From Rhodopseudomonas palustris (lineage in GTDB: Bacteria; Pseudomonadota; Alphaproteobacteria; Rhizobiales; Xanthobacteraceae), in assembly GCF_007005445.1 (NCBI RefSeq), contig NZ_CP041387.1, positions 3,435,001 to 3,499,000 on the forward strand: 64,000 nucleotides of DNA, given 5' to 3'. The notes under the pieces were generated by a model that saw nothing but the letters and a program-made list of their open reading frames with translations, searched no databases and had not been told where the DNA came from. How positions within the stretch are numbered: the first letter of the stretch is position 1; every line of letters starts with the position of its first letter. Both the position numbers and the translations under genes were made by a program. Of this stretch, positions 26,421 through 38,613 are shown in pieces.

Positions 26421-27833
26421 ATGGACAACCGTATCATTCCCCTGATCATGTGCGGCGGCGCGGGGACGCGGCTTTGGCCTGCGTCGCGGGAGGTGCGTCC
26501 GAAGCAGTTCCTGCCGCTGTTCGGCAAGCGCTCGACGTTTCAGGAGACGCTGCTGCGGGTATCCGATCCTGCGCTGTTCGGTCGGCCGATCGTGATGACC
26601 AATACGGGCTATCGCTTCATCGTCCTGGAGCAGCTCAGCGAGCTGGGCATCGAGGCCGATATCCTGCTGGAGCCGGCGCGCCGGGATTCCGGCCCGGCGA
26701 TCGCCGCCGGTGCGGTCCTGGCCGATCAGCGCGATGCGAATGCCGTGGTTCTGGCGCTGGCGGCGGATCATGTGGTCCGCGATACGCGCAGCTTTGTCGA
26801 GGCCTGCCGCGCCGGCAAGGTCGCCGCCGACGAGGGCTTCATCGTGACCTTCGGGGTGAAGCCGGAACGGCCCGCGAGCGACTACGGCTATATTCGCCCG
26901 GGTGACCGGATCACCGACGGCGTGTTCAAGGTCGGGACATTCGTCGAGAAGCCCGACGCGGCGACGGCCGCGACCTATGTCGAGCAAGGCTATCTGTGGA
27001 ACAGCGGCAACTTCATGTTCCGCGCGGCCTCGCTGCTGGAGGAGTACCGGCAGCATGATCCCGACAGCATCGCCAGCATTACCGAGGCGGTGACGGGCGC
27101 CGGCCGCGATCTCGGCTTTGTGACGCTCGCGCCGGAGGCGTTCGGCCGGGCCAGGGCGATCTCGGTCGACTACGCGGTGATGGAAAAGACCGCACGCGCC
27201 GCCGTGGTGCCGGTCGATTGCGGCTGGTCCGATGTCGGCTCGTGGCACGCGGTGTGGGAGCTGTCCGACAAGGACGACCACGGCAATGCCGCGCAGGGCA
27301 TGGCGGTGTTCGAGGACAGCCGCAATTGCAACGTGACCTCGGACAAGGCGCTGGTGGCGCTGGAGGGCGTCGACGATCTGGTGGTGGTGGCGACCACGGA
27401 CGCGATCCTGGTGTCGCGCCAGAAGGATGCCAACGGCCTGAAGCGCCTGGTCGCCAAACTCAAGACGGTGGCGCCGGAAGTGACCCAGCAGCATCTGCGG
27501 GTGCATCGTCCCTGGGGCAGCTACCAGTCGCTCGACACCGGCGACCGGCATCAGGTCAAGCGCATCGTGGTGAAGGCCGGCGGCCGGCTGTCGCTGCAGA
27601 AGCATCACCACCGTTCCGAGCACTGGATCGTGGTGCGCGGCACGGCGCTGGTCACGGTCAACGATCTGGTCAAGAACGTTCACGAGAACGAGTCGATCTA
27701 CATCCCGATCGGGGCGACCCATCGGCTCGAGAACCCGGGCAAGATCCCGCTGGAGCTGATCGAGGTCCAGACCGGCAGCTATCTCGGAGAAGACGACATC
27801 ATTCGCATCGAGGACGACTACCGGAGGGCCTGA
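26421..27833 (+). CDS. manC: Mannose-1-phosphate guanylyltransferase / mannose-6-phosphate isomerase
   Basis: Bifunctional type II enzyme feeding GDP-mannose to gmd. 470 residues from the ATG at 26421, which has GAGG 5 bases upstream; an ATG at 26388 has none. The N-terminal pyrophosphorylase carries IMCGGAGTRLWPASR and RPKQFLPL. The C-terminal cupin isomerase carries LSLQKHHHRSEHW and GATHRLENPG. A 243-base spacer separates it from rmd; manB follows 68 bases later. Confidence 0.95.
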   Translation: MDNRIIPLIMCGGAGTRLWPASREVRPKQFLPLFGKRSTFQETLLRVSDPALFGRPIVMTNTGYRFIVLEQLSELGIEADILLEPARRDSGPAIAAGAVLADQRDANAVVLALAADHVVRDTRSFVEACRAGKVAADEGFIVTFGVKPERPASDYGYIRPGDRITDGVFKVGTFVEKPDAATAATYVEQGYLWNSGNFMFRAASLLEEYRQHDPDSIASITEAVTGAGRDLGFVTLAPEAFGRARAISVDYAVMEKTARAAVVPVDCGWSDVGSWHAVWELSDKDDHGNAAQGMAVFEDSRNCNVTSDKALVALEGVDDLVVVATTDAILVSRQKDANGLKRLVAKLKTVAPEVTQQHLRVHRPWGSYQSLDTGDRHQVKRIVVKAGGRLSLQKHHHRSEHWIVVRGTALVTVNDLVKNVHENESIYIPIGATHRLENPGKIPLELIEVQTGSYLGEDDIIRIEDDYRRA

Positions 27834-27901
27834 CGGCCGGCGTCGCGCGGGCTTTCCGCAAACCCGCATCCCTGTTCTATCGTTGTGTGAGTTGTCCGCC
27901 G

Positions 27902-29398
27902 ATGTTTCCGACGCCGCAGCCGCTTCTGACGGCCAATACCTACGCCTACGAATCCGAGCCGATGGTCAAGCCCACCGGCTTCCGCGAATACGACGCGCGC
28001 TGGCTGTTCGGCCAGGAGATCAACCTGATGGGCGTTCAGGCGCTCGGCATGGGGCTCGGCACGCTGATCGCCGAGCTCGGCCGGCCGCAGGAGATCGTCA
28101 CCGGGCACGACTTCCGCGGCTATTCGGCGTCGATCAAATACGCGCTGATCGCCGGGCTGATGGCGTCGGGCTGCAAGGTGCACGACATCGGGCTGGCGGT
28201 GACGCCGATGGCGTATTACGCGCAGTTCGATCTCGACGTGCCGTGCGTCGCGATGGTCACCGCCTCGCACAACGACAACGGCTGGACCGGCGTCAAGATG
28301 GGCGCCAACCGGCCGCTGACCTTCGGCCCCGACGAGATGAACCGGCTGAAGCAGATCGTGCTCGGCGCGGCGTTCAAGACCGGCAGCGGCTCCTACGTCT
28401 TTCACCCGAACTATCCGGCGCGCTACATCGCCGACCTGACCAAACACGCCAGGCTGAAGCGCAAGCTCAAGGTGGTGGTCGCCTGCGGCAACGGCACCGC
28501 CGGCGCGTTCGCGCCGCAGGTGATGGAAGCGATCGGCTGCGAGGTGATCCCGCTCGACACCGAACTCGACCACACCTTCCCGAAGTACAATCCGAACCCC
28601 GAAGACATGGAGATGCTGCACGCGATCCGCGACGCGGTGCTGCAGCACAACGCCGATCTCGGCCTCGGCTTCGACGGCGACGGCGACCGCTGCGGCGTGG
28701 TCGACGACACCGGCGAGGAGATCTTCGCCGACAAGGTCGGGGTGATGCTGGCGCGCGACATGTCGGCGATCCACCCCAACGCGCGCTTCGTGGTCGACGT
28801 CAAATCCACCGGCCTGTTCGCCACCGATCCGGTGCTGCAACGGCAGGGCGCCAGGACCGAATATTGGAAGACCGGCCACTCCTACATGAAGCGCCGCACC
28901 AACGAGAGCAACGCGCTCGCCGGCTTCGAAAAATCCGGCCACTTCTTCTTCAACGCGCCGCTCGGCCGCGGCTATGACGACGGCCTCGTCTCGGCGATCG
29001 CGATCTGCGAGATGCTGGACCGCGCGCCGGGCAAGTCGATGTCGCAGCTCAAGGACGCGCTGCCGAAGACCTGGTCGTCGCCGACGATGTCGCCGCATTG
29101 CGCCGACGAGGTGAAGTATCGGGTGATCGACGAGGTCGTGAAGCACTTCGAAGCCGCACAGGCGAACGGCGATCTCGTCGCCGGGCAGAAGATCCGCGAT
29201 CTCGTCACCGTCAACGGCGTCCGGGTCACCTGCGCCGATGGAAGCTGGGGGCTGGTGCGGGCATCCTCGAACAAGCCCGAGCTGGTGGTGGTGGTCGAAA
29301 GCCCGGTGTCCGAGCAGCGGATGCACGACATGTTCGAAGCCGTGAACCTCGTGCTGCGCCAGCATCCCGAAGTCGGCGCGTACAATCAGACGATCTGA
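27902..29398 (+). CDS. manB: Phosphomannomutase/phosphoglucomutase
   Basis: Interconverts hexose-6- and hexose-1-phosphates, supplying mannose-1-phosphate (and possibly glucose-1-phosphate for rfbF). 498 residues. FREYDARW at the N-terminus, the phosphoserine loop TASHNDNGW, the metal-binding DGDGDRCG and the sugar-binding GFEKSGH region are the four conserved sites of the alpha-D-phosphohexomutase family. The start at 27902 was chosen because earlier residues are compositionally foreign. It closes the GDP-sugar block. Confidence 0.94.
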   Translation: MFPTPQPLLTANTYAYESEPMVKPTGFREYDARWLFGQEINLMGVQALGMGLGTLIAELGRPQEIVTGHDFRGYSASIKYALIAGLMASGCKVHDIGLAVTPMAYYAQFDLDVPCVAMVTASHNDNGWTGVKMGANRPLTFGPDEMNRLKQIVLGAAFKTGSGSYVFHPNYPARYIADLTKHARLKRKLKVVVACGNGTAGAFAPQVMEAIGCEVIPLDTELDHTFPKYNPNPEDMEMLHAIRDAVLQHNADLGLGFDGDGDRCGVVDDTGEEIFADKVGVMLARDMSAIHPNARFVVDVKSTGLFATDPVLQRQGARTEYWKTGHSYMKRRTNESNALAGFEKSGHFFFNAPLGRGYDDGLVSAIAICEMLDRAPGKSMSQLKDALPKTWSSPTMSPHCADEVKYRVIDEVVKHFEAAQANGDLVAGQKIRDLVTVNGVRVTCADGSWGLVRASSNKPELVVVVESPVSEQRMHDMFEAVNLVLRQHPEVGAYNQTI

Positions 29399-29422
29399 CG
29401 ATCTCGGCTGCGAACCGGCGTT

Positions 29423-29881
29423 TTGATTTGGCGACCGATATCGACTACAGGGTGCGAACACCTGCAGCCTGAGCCGCCTGGAAGCGCTCTGGATTCAGCG
29501 GACGGAGACCGGCCCATTCGACGTCTTGGCTACATCTTGCGTTTCGCAACAGCCATCGCGGCGGGCTTCGCCCTTACCGGCTGCTCGTCGATTCTCGATG
29601 CGTTGCCGGATGGTGGCGACAAGGCGCCGAAAGCCACTGTGACGGCGGTCGATCTCAAGCGGGTCGGGGAAGAAACCAAGCTGCCGCAGCCCTGGGAGAT
29701 CGCAGGGCCGATCGAGGCCGATCCGGTCACGGTGACGCCGTGGATCGTCTGCCTGCGCAGCAAGGCGCCGGACCAGACGCGGCAGACCTACGCGCTGTTC
29801 TACAAGGCCGGCAAGCTCGAAACTTATCGGTTCGCGGCGATCGTCGACCGCTGCGACGAGCAGAGTTTCAGAGCGTTCTAG
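29423..29881 (+). CDS. Putative lipoprotein of unknown function
   Basis: Up to 152 residues from the ATG at 29423, but the real start may be the TTG at 29537 (LRFATAIAAGFALTGCSS), because a short basic-hydrophobic signal ending in the lipobox LTGC should be near the N-terminus. The mature part after the Cys has about 95 residues with two further Cys residues (IVCLRSK, DRCDEQ) that could form a disulphide. No known domain recognised. Probably anchored in the periplasm. Confidence 0.6.
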   Translation: MIWRPISTTGCEHLQPEPPGSALDSADGDRPIRRLGYILRFATAIAAGFALTGCSSILDALPDGGDKAPKATVTAVDLKRVGEETKLPQPWEIAGPIEADPVTVTPWIVCLRSKAPDQTRQTYALFYKAGKLETYRFAAIVDRCDEQSFRAF

Positions 29882-29994
29882 ATCGCGATCGAACCAGCGC
29901 TCGTCAAACCGGGATCGGCCGAACCCGGACTTGCAACCTTGTTTGGACGCGTCTGTTCGCCGAAGTCGGCACCAACTCGCTTAAAATCGCGGGA

Positions 29995-30240
29995 TCACGA
30001 AGCGCGGCGCTCGAGCGGATACTCCTCGCTCTCGTACAGCGTCCGGATGCCCTTGTGGTCGAAGCGGGCCTCGTCGACCTGCAGATAGGCGCCATTCAGA
30101 CAATCGGCCGGCAGCTCCTCCATCGCATAGCGCACCGCTTCCGCCGCACGGCTAAAGCGGCGATAGGCGACACCGGTGCGGCGCTTCTTGCGGATCGCTG
30201 CGGGAAACAGTTCTGCGGACGTGTCGTAGCTGAACGCCAT
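29995..30240 (-). CDS. Small conserved-looking hypothetical protein
   Basis: 81 residues from the ATG at 30240, set by GGAGG 10 bases upstream; the longer frame adds residues without a ribosome site. The protein is basic (PAAIRKKRRTGVAYRRFSRAAEAVRYAMEELP) with no signal or membrane segment. No family recognised. It lies downstream of the msr operon on the same strand, separated from it by a terminator. Confidence 0.6.
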   Translation of the reverse strand: MAFSYDTSAELFPAAIRKKRRTGVAYRRFSRAAEAVRYAMEELPADCLNGAYLQVDEARFDHKGIRTLYESEEYPLERRAS

Positions 30241-30416
30241 GGCGAAATAGCCTCCTCGAGATGGGGATACGCCACACGGGGACACGATCATGATCGGCGC
30301 CGGCGGCTTCAATTCCGATCCTCCCTATATAGGCACGATGCACGGATTTGCGACCCGCCGCCCTCGGCTGCAAAGCTATCCGAATGAATCTGCTGATATT
30401 TTTGATTCCAAAGATG

Positions 30417-30446
30417 CGAAAAGCGGGTCCCAAAGGGCACCCGCTT
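30417..30446 (-). terminator. Rho-independent terminator of the msrA-msrB operon
   Basis: Inverted repeat AAGCGGGT (30421-30428) with ACCCGCTT (30439-30446), extended by an inner CCC/GGG pair. Read on the minus strand, the hairpin is followed by TTTT. It lies 34 bases beyond the msrB stop. Confidence 0.65.
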
Positions 30447-30479
30447 CTGCTCATGATCCTGACGGACGGAATGGATCAG

Positions 30480-30893
30480 CTATTTCGGCTGGAGCTTGAG
30501 CGCCGCCGAGTTGATGCAGTAGCGCAGACCGGTCGGCCCAGGGCCGTCGGGAAATACATGACCGAGATGGCCGCTGCAGCGCGAGCACAGCACCTCGGTG
30601 CGGATCATGCCGTGGCTGACGTCACGTTCTTCGTCGATCGCCTCGGCCTGCGCCGGCGTCGTGAAGCTCGGCCAGCCGCAGCCGGAATCGAACTTGGCAT
30701 CGGACTCGAACAGCGTCTGACCGCAGCCGGCGCACACATAGGTGCCGGGCCGGGTCTCGTATTCATACTCGCCGGTGTACGGCCGCTCGGTCGCCTTCTC
30801 GCGCAGCACGGCGTACTGCATCGGCGTCAGTTCCTTGCGCCACTCGGCCTCACTCTTCTCGATCTTGCCGGGAGAGGTCTTGGTGTCGGACAT
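30480..30893 (-). CDS. msrB: Peptide-methionine (R)-S-oxide reductase
   Basis: Repairs methionine-R-sulphoxide, with thioredoxin as usual reductant. 137 residues. The zinc-binding pairs are CAGC and [14 protein letters not shown] is conserved, and RYCINSAAL holds the catalytic Cys. AGGAGG lies 5 bases before the ATG. It follows msrA by 30 bases in one operon. It has no signal peptide, so it is cytoplasmic, unlike its partner. Confidence 0.95.
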   Translation of the reverse strand: MSDTKTSPGKIEKSEAEWRKELTPMQYAVLREKATERPYTGEYEYETRPGTYVCAGCGQTLFESDAKFDSGCGWPSFTTPAQAEAIDEERDVSHGMIRTEVLCSRCSGHLGHVFPDGPGPTGLRYCINSAALKLQPK

Positions 30894-30923
30894 CGTTCCT
30901 CCTGAAATCGTCGGGCCCCGCCT

Positions 30924-31634
30924 TCAGTTGGTGGCCTTGACGCTGCTCACCAGCGTCGGCTTGTCGAGATACTCCGTCGGAAACAGCTTCTTCAGGGCCT
31001 CGATCTTGGGCAGGTCGTTGTAGACAATATAGGGCTGATTGGGGTGCAGCGTCAGGTAGTCTTGGTGATAGGTCTCCGCCGCATAGAAGCCGTCGAGCGG
31101 ACCGACCTTGGTGGCGATCGGCGAGCCGAACACTTTGGCGGCGTCGAGCTGCGCGATATAGGCCTCGGCGACCTTCTTCTGCTCGTCGCTGGTGGCGAAG
31201 ATCGCCGACCGATACTGCGGCCCGACATCCGGGCCCTGGCGGTCGAGCTGGGTCGGATCGTGCGCGACAGAGAAGTAGATCTGCAGCAGTTTGCCGTAGG
31301 AGATACGCTTCGGGTCGTATTTGATCTCGACCGCCTCGGCGTGGCTGGTGGTCCCGGTCGACACCAGCGGATAGCTTGCAGTCGCCTTGCTGCCGCCCGC
31401 ATACCCGGACAACGCGTTCACCACGCCGGCCGTATGCTGGAACACGCCCTGCACGCCCCAGAAACAACCGCCGGCGAATACAGCGGTCTGAATCCCGCCG
31501 GCCTCTTTGGCATCGAGCTGCGGCGGCGGAATCACCACCGGCTCTTCGGCGGCCCGAGACGGTCCGAGCGTGGACCACGCCAGCGCCCCCACGACGGCGG
31601 CGCAGAGAGCAAGACGATCAAATGAAGTGCGCAT
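30924..31634 (-). CDS. msrA: Peptide-methionine (S)-S-oxide reductase, exported
   Basis: Repairs methionine-S-sulphoxide. 236 residues from the ATG at 31634, which has AGGACAG upstream. An N-terminal signal peptide (about residues 1-29, ending PSRAAEE) points to the periplasm. The catalytic motif GGCFWG has its nucleophile at C57; later segments ALSGYAGG and HDPTQLDRQGPD are typical. It heads the msrA-msrB operon. The split of an exported MsrA with a cytoplasmic-looking MsrB is unusual and worth noting. Confidence 0.93.
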   Translation of the reverse strand: MRTSFDRLALCAAVVGALAWSTLGPSRAAEEPVVIPPPQLDAKEAGGIQTAVFAGGCFWGVQGVFQHTAGVVNALSGYAGGSKATASYPLVSTGTTSHAEAVEIKYDPKRISYGKLLQIYFSVAHDPTQLDRQGPDVGPQYRSAIFATSDEQKKVAEAYIAQLDAAKVFGSPIATKVGPLDGFYAAETYHQDYLTLHPNQPYIVYNDLPKIEALKKLFPTEYLDKPTLVSSVKATN

Positions 31635-31943
31635 GAGCTGTCCTCGCGAGGTTGAAGCCGAGGCCGTTGTCCTGGCTGTTGCGCTCAAGATACGGGGCTC
31701 GCGCCGGGCTGTTACGCAGGCGCAGACACGAGTTCGTGACTGTCACCTCTTGTCAGGAGCGAGTCCGCAACGTCGCGAGCGCAAGACAGCCCGGTATTTT
31801 TGCACCGCGCCGGGCCGCACGCCACCACCGCATGCCGATCGACGCGGCCCAATCCTGAACGACAAGGCCGGAAGGCCGTATTGCATTAAGGATAGCCGCT
31901 CTCCGGGCTGGATCACCCCTTCGTGAAGTGCCAAGATGCGCGT

Positions 31944-32018
31944 GGCCCGGTGGCGGAAGATTAACGCGGGAGCGGTGCAACGCTCCTTTTCCTGGTTCAA
32001 GTCCAGGCTGGGCCTCCA
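31944..32018 (+). tRNA. tRNA-Cys(GCA)-like gene, degenerate or atypical
   Basis: A 75-base cloverleaf can be drawn. Acceptor stem GGCCCGG (31944-31950) pairs with CTGGGCC (32008-32014), followed by U73 and an encoded CCA; U73 is the main cysteine identity element. T arm CCTGG-TTCAAGT-CCAGG is perfect. The anticodon region GGTGCAAC contains T33 then GCA, but GGAGCG/CGCTCC makes a 6-base-pair stem with a 6-base loop. The D arm has only three pairs, with loop GAAGATTAA lacking the G18-G19 pair. It is either a diverged tRNA-Cys, a pseudogene or a tRNA-like regulatory RNA. Confidence 0.55.
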
Positions 32019-32130
32019 GATCTTGCCGAAATTGCCGGTTGACGGGCGACTCGAAGGCCTTTCGCCGCCCGGGAAACTGGTCTAAGACACCTCCCGCGCG
32101 CCTGGGACGGCCCGGCGCTTGAAGACCTGA

Positions 32131-32158
32131 GGGACGCGCGGCTGCGCGCCCTTTTTTT
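32131..32158 (+). terminator. Rho-independent terminator between the tRNA-like gene and carB
   Basis: GGGaCGCGC and GCGCGCCC form a GC-rich stem with a GGCT-type loop, directly followed by seven T residues. It ends 35 bases before the carB ATG, so it ends the tRNA-like transcript and could also act as an attenuator for carB if transcription reads through. Confidence 0.8.
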
Positions 32159-32193
32159 GTGCCCGCGATTTCCGCCCGCGTCAGCGAGATTTG

Positions 32194-35523
<3,330 letters not shown>

Positions 35524-35745
35524 TCGTCGTCCGGCCCTGCGCGGCCGGCTATCGACTACAGGCCGCAAGGCTGGGAACCCGCCCGCATTGGAAATGTTCT
35601 CTCCGGCGTTTGCCGGAAAGCTCTAGGGCCGATTTGAACCGACTTCGGCGGCCGCAGAGGCGCGGCGCCGCCGTAAACAGCCGACGACGTTGCGGGCGAG
35701 CAGGGTTCGGCGATCCGCAACGTATTCTTGAAGGATGAAGACACG

Positions 35746-36222
35746 ATGGTCGAAAAGATACCGATGACTGCGAGCGGGTACGCCGCACTTTCGGACGAGT
35801 TGAAGCATCGCCAGTCGGTGGATCGTCCGCGCATCATCGAGCACATCGCCGAAGCGCGCTCCCATGGCGACCTCTCGGAAAACGCCGAGTACCACGCCGC
35901 CAAGGAAGAGCAGTCCCACAACGAAGGCCGGATCAACGAACTCGAGGACAAGCTGGCGCGCGCGGACATCATCGACGTCAGCAAGCTGTCTGGCGACACT
36001 GTCAAGTTCGGCGCGACCGTCACCCTGATCGACGAGGACACCGAGAAGAAGGCGGTGTGGCAGATCGTCGGTGAGGCCGAAGCCGACGCCAAGAAGGGCA
36101 AGATCTCGATCACCTCGCCGCTGGCGCGGGCGCTGATCGGCAAGAAAGCCGGCTCCTCGGTCGAGGTCGTCGCCCCCGGCGGCGCAAAGGCCTACGAGAT
36201 CGAAAAGGTCGAATGGCGCTGA
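35746..36222 (+). CDS. greA: Transcription elongation factor GreA
   Basis: Stimulates RNA cleavage by backtracked RNA polymerase. 158 residues from the ATG at 35746, which has GAAGGA 10 bases upstream; an ATG six codons earlier overlaps that ribosome site. The N-terminal coiled coil carries the acidic tip ([16 protein letters not shown]), and the C-terminal globular domain has [17 protein letters not shown] strong terminator follows 28 bases after the stop. Confidence 0.97.
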   Translation: MVEKIPMTASGYAALSDELKHRQSVDRPRIIEHIAEARSHGDLSENAEYHAAKEEQSHNEGRINELEDKLARADIIDVSKLSGDTVKFGATVTLIDEDTEKKAVWQIVGEAEADAKKGKISITSPLARALIGKKAGSSVEVVAPGGAKAYEIEKVEWR

Positions 36223-36249
36223 CAGGGCGCCTCGTCGAATGGAATGAAA

Positions 36250-36278
36250 AGCCGCGGGGTCGCCGCGGCTTTTTGTTG
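36250..36278 (+). terminator. Rho-independent terminator of greA
   Basis: Perfect 8-base stem AGCCGCGG (36250-36257) and CCGCGGCT (36263-36270), loop GGTCG, followed by TTTTT with one G interruption. Confidence 0.9.
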
Positions 36279-36475
36279 CCTGGAGCTTTTTTCCGATTTT
36301 GATGGGATCCGCACCCGGAGCTTGAGCTGTTTGGTCGACCTCGCGTGAACGCGCTCGTGTAACGGTTCTCACGGCGAATTCAGTCGCTGAATTTCCGCTC
36401 TTGCGGCAAAGTTCCGGAGGGTCGGCAACGTTTTTGCCCGGCCGCGACTGCCTGACCCTCGAGATCGGATCGTTC

Positions 36476-36886
36476 ATGAATCAGTCGTTTGCGCGCTGGC
36501 AACCGCTCGCCTTGAGCCTGCTCCGCTTCATCACCGGCTTGCTGCTGTTTCAGTACGGCGTTGCCAAACTGTTCAAGTACCCCCCGGTGCCGATGTTCGC
36601 CAAGGTCGAGCTGTTCTCGCTGCACGGCGCGGCCGGAAGCCTGGAATTGATTCTCGGCGCGCTGCTGATGCTCGGCCTTTTCACCCGCCCGGTGGCGTTC
36701 ATCCTGTCGGGCGAGATGGCGTTCGCTTATTTCCTCGGCCACGTCTTCAAGGGTGCGACACCGGTGTGGCTCCCGCTGCTCAATGGAGGCACCCTGGCGA
36801 TCGCACTGTGTTTTGCCTGCCTGTATCTGGCGACGGCGGGCGGCGGCCCGGTCAGCCTCGACCGCGTGCTGCGGCGCGATCGCTGA
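36476..36886 (+). CDS. DoxX family membrane protein
   Basis: 136 residues from the ATG at 36476. Four hydrophobic segments are visible, including LLRFITGLLLFQYGVAKLF, LELILGALLMLGLF and LAIALCFACLYLATAG. The first carries the RFxxGxxFxxxGxxKL pattern typical of DoxX. Members are inner-membrane proteins of poorly defined, often redox- or sulphur-related, function. It stands alone between greA and the convergent Lrp gene. Confidence 0.82.
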   Translation: MNQSFARWQPLALSLLRFITGLLLFQYGVAKLFKYPPVPMFAKVELFSLHGAAGSLELILGALLMLGLFTRPVAFILSGEMAFAYFLGHVFKGATPVWLPLLNGGTLAIALCFACLYLATAGGGPVSLDRVLRRDR

Positions 36887-36901
36887 TGCGGTGCGGCGAC
36901 G

Positions 36902-37384
36902 TCAGGGCGTCGCCGCTTTCAGCTCCAGCGGCACTGCCGCGGCGTATTTCGAATTGCGCAGCACCAGCGAGGTGCGGACGTTGCGGACGTGCGGCGCCGC
37001 CGTGAGATGGGCGACGAAATTTTGAAACGTCGCCATATCGGGCGCGACGCATTTCAGGATGAAGTCGACCTCACCCGATAGCATCCAGCACTCGCGAACC
37101 AACGGCTCGTTGCGGACGAATTCCTCGAAGCCGCGCAGGTCGGCCTCTGCCTGGCTCGACAGGTGCACCGAGGCGAACACCGTCACGTCGAAACCGAGAT
37201 GGGCCGGATCGAGCAGGCCGCGATAGCCGAGGATGTAGCCCTCCTCCTCCAGCGTCCGCACCCGCCGCAGACAGGGCGGCGGCGAGATGCCGACCCGTTT
37301 GGCCAATTCGACATTGGTGATTCGGCCGTCGTCCTGGATTTCCTGCAGGATCTTGAGATCGATCTGGTCGAGGCTCTTGGTCAC
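36902..37384 (-). CDS. Lrp/AsnC family transcriptional regulator
   Basis: 160 residues. The N-terminal winged helix (LDQIDLKILQEIQDDGRITNVELAKRVG, then PPCLRRVRTLEEEG) is the AsnC-type DNA-binding domain. The C-terminal part is the RAM ligand-binding domain (FDVTVFASVHL, VRECWMLSGEVDFIL). It is divergent from trxB across 256 bases, so it may regulate itself and trxB. The effector is not predictable; Lrp-type regulators usually sense amino acids. Confidence 0.92.
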   Translation of the reverse strand: MTKSLDQIDLKILQEIQDDGRITNVELAKRVGISPPPCLRRVRTLEEEGYILGYRGLLDPAHLGFDVTVFASVHLSSQAEADLRGFEEFVRNEPLVRECWMLSGEVDFILKCVAPDMATFQNFVAHLTAAPHVRNVRTSLVLRNSKYAAAVPLELKAATP

Positions 37385-37640
37385 GCTGGCGCTATTCCCG
37401 CAAGGCGGATTCGGCTTACAAACAGCCTCTCTTAGCGCACCCCGCGGAATTTGGGTAATTTTATTTCGCGATGCTCACAACTCGTTTTCCAATCTTGGTG
37501 GGAAATCCTGCACGGAGGTATTGCAAATCTTGCATAGCTCACCAAATAACATAGACTTCTGTCTGATCTTCCGCCCATCGGCGATGCCCCAGCCAGGCCA
37601 ATTCCTGCGTCGCGCCGCCCTCAGTTTCGGGGACTGATTC

Positions 37641-38606
37641 ATGTCGAGTCCGGTTCAAGCCAAGGTCGTCATCATCGGATCAGGGCCGGCTGGCTACACC
37701 GCCGCGATCTACGCCTCCCGCGCGATGCTGGAGCCGATCCTGATCCAGGGCATGCAGCCCGGCGGCCAGCTCACCATCACCACCGATGTCGAGAATTACC
37801 CAGGCTTCGCCGATGTGATCCAAGGCCCGTGGCTGATGGAGCAGATGGAGAAGCAGGCGCTCCATGTCGGCACCCAGATCAAGACCGACCTTGTGGTCCA
37901 TCTGGATCTCAGCCAGCGGCCGTTCCGACTGACTTGCGACAGTGGCGACGTCTATCTCGCCGATACCCTGATTCTCGCCACCGGCGCCCAGGCTCGCTGG
38001 CTCGGCATACCGTCCGAGCAGACCTACAAGGGCTTCGGCGTTTCGGCCTGCGCGACGTGTGACGGCTTCTTCTATCGCGGCAAGGATGTCGTGGTGGTCG
38101 GCGGCGGCAACACCGCGGTCGAGGAAGCGCTGTTCCTGACCAACTTCGCCGCCAGCGTCACGGTCGTGCACCGGCGCGACCATTTCCGGGCCGAGCGAAT
38201 CCTGCAGGACCGGCTGTTCAAGCATCCGAAGATCAACGTGATCTGGGACGTCGCGGTAGAGGAAATCTGCGGCGCCGAGAACCCGACCAAGGTCACCCAC
38301 GTCCGGCTGAAGAACGTCAGGAGCGGTGCGACTAGCGAGATCAAGGCCGACGGCGTGTTCATCGCGATCGGCCACGCCCCGGCGACCGAACTGTTCAAGG
38401 ACCAGGTCAAGCTGAAACCGTCGGGCTATGTCGAGGTGGCGGCGAATTCGACCGCAACCTCGGTGCCCGGCGTGTTCGCCGCCGGGGACGTCGCGGACGA
38501 GACCTACCGGCAGGCGGTCACCGCCGCCGGAATGGGCTGCATGGCGGCTCTCGAAGCCGAACGCTTCCTGGCGCTGCGCGCCGGCGACCGCCAGGCGGCG
38601 GAGTGA
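37641..38606 (+). CDS. trxB: Thioredoxin-disulphide reductase
   Basis: NADPH-dependent FAD enzyme that recycles thioredoxin, which among other things feeds MsrA/MsrB. 321 residues. FAD loop GSGPAGYTAAIYASRA, redox-active CATC at 137-140, NADPH loop GGGNTAVEEALFL and the C-terminal FAD segment GVFAAGDVADETYRQAVTAAG are all present. The LysR regulator gene starts 7 bases downstream, so they may share a transcript. Confidence 0.97.
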   Translation: MSSPVQAKVVIIGSGPAGYTAAIYASRAMLEPILIQGMQPGGQLTITTDVENYPGFADVIQGPWLMEQMEKQALHVGTQIKTDLVVHLDLSQRPFRLTCDSGDVYLADTLILATGAQARWLGIPSEQTYKGFGVSACATCDGFFYRGKDVVVVGGGNTAVEEALFLTNFAASVTVVHRRDHFRAERILQDRLFKHPKINVIWDVAVEEICGAENPTKVTHVRLKNVRSGATSEIKADGVFIAIGHAPATELFKDQVKLKPSGYVEVAANSTATSVPGVFAAGDVADETYRQAVTAAGMGCMAALEAERFLALRAGDRQAAE

Positions 38607-38613
38607 GTTTTTG

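Noticed and set aside
26397-29461. Two minus-strand open frames of 490 and 547 codons
   Set aside because: Antisense to manC and manB; composition is His/Arg/Asp rich without domain features.
31944-32018. Calling the tRNA-like element a normal tRNA-Cys without reservation
   Set aside because: The missing G18-G19 and 6-base anticodon loop argue against a fully standard tRNA; kept as atypical.
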